6,354 nt of DNA, taken from the NCBI GenBank assembly GCA_915070235.1, contig CAJZFM010000128.1, forward strand, positions 1-6,354. The letters run 5' to 3'. Shown piece by piece: positions 6,246 to 6,354 of this stretch (position 1 is the first letter of the stretch; each line of letters starts with the position of its first letter). The translations under genes and the position numbers were made by a program. This DNA comes from an uncultured Capnocytophaga sp. Lineage in GTDB: Bacteria; Bacteroidota; Bacteroidia; Flavobacteriales; Flavobacteriaceae. The notes beneath the pieces are model-generated. The model saw nothing but the letters and a program-made list of their open reading frames with translations. It searched no databases and was not told where the DNA came from.

Positions 6246-6269
6246 AATCATTAGTCACTTGTCATTGTC
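6231..6269. repeat. Degenerate heptanucleotide array TNNTCAY
   Basis: Starting in the right arm of the hairpin, heptamers read TTTTCAC (6231-6237), TCTTCAC, TAATCAT, TAGTCAC, TTGTCAT (6259-6265), then TGTC. The TCA core recurs every seven bases. The array stops exactly where the next gene's stop codon (6272-6270) begins. The later units bridge the AGTGAAA-type and AATTGTC-type arrays seen elsewhere in the window. Confidence 0.75.
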
Positions 6270-6354
6270 TTAGAATCCAAACAGTTCCTCAAGGCTTAGT
6301 TTCTTGAACTCACCTATTTTTTGGAGTTCTGCTTGAGGGAGTTTCTTCTCAGAG
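6270..6354 (-). CDS. C-terminal 28 codons of an unidentified protein (runs off the right edge)
   Basis: Read from the minus strand, an open frame enters at 6354 and ends at TAA (6272-6270). The visible tail contains KKLPQAELQKIGEF and ends KKLSLEELFGF. It is charged and rich in Leu, Glu and Lys, as in an amphipathic helical C-terminus of a soluble protein, with no membrane segment. I do not recognise the family. Reality is supported by uninterrupted coding, sensible composition and the fact that its stop abuts the heptamer array, as with the other gene ends here. It is convergent with fsr, with 77 bp between stop codons. The fragment is too short to exclude a chance open frame. Confidence 0.5.
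   Translation of the reverse strand, partial: SEKKLPQAELQKIGEFKKLSLEELFGF

Noticed and set aside
1..6354. Search for a new defence, toxin-antitoxin, secretion or mobile system
   Set aside because: All sizeable genes belong to known housekeeping or transport families, with no transposase, integrase, nuclease or toxin; the novelty, if any, lies in the repeats.

Overview
The window looks like ordinary chromosomal housekeeping sequence from a Bacteroidota bacterium, probably of the Flavobacteriia (a Capnocytophaga-like genome is my best guess, not provable here). The main evidence is the promoter signature. The motif TAnnTTTG, the -7 element of the Bacteroidota primary sigma factor, stands just upstream of every complete gene. 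Three of those copies read TACTTTTG and one reads TATCTTTG. No start codon has a convincing Shine-Dalgarno sequence, and the protein families (small outer-membrane beta-barrel, PBP1C with a C-terminal extension, KdsD with SIS plus two CBS domains) fit the same group.

Layout, left to right: the N-terminal third of the DNA helicase gene recQ (minus strand, running off the left edge); a short AT-rich divergent promoter region with a 14-bp tandem repeat and poly-T tracts; kdsD/kpsF (plus strand, arabinose-5-phosphate isomerase, first step of Kdo synthesis for lipopolysaccharide); a 22-bp perfect inverted repeat between convergent genes; pbpC (minus strand, bifunctional peptidoglycan synthase PBP1C); a 238-bp gene-free gap carrying inverted arrays of 7-bp repeats; a small outer-membrane beta-barrel protein (minus strand); a divergent promoter region; fsr (plus strand, MFS efflux carrier of the fosmidomycin-resistance family); a second inverted repeat with 7-bp periodicity; and the last 28 codons of an unidentified minus-strand gene.

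Three of the five recognisable products concern the cell envelope: Kdo supply, peptidoglycan polymerisation and an outer-membrane barrel. Each complete gene appears to have its own promoter, so I see no operon. No defence system, CRISPR array, transposase, phage gene, tRNA or rRNA was found.

The most unusual content is non-coding. Degenerate heptanucleotide repeats (units such as AGTGAAA and AATTGTT, or their complements) sit at the 3' end of every gene whose end is visible, touching or containing the stop codons, and they form long inverted repeats. A second point is that the pbpC promoter lies so close to the gene that its transcript should be leaderless or nearly so.
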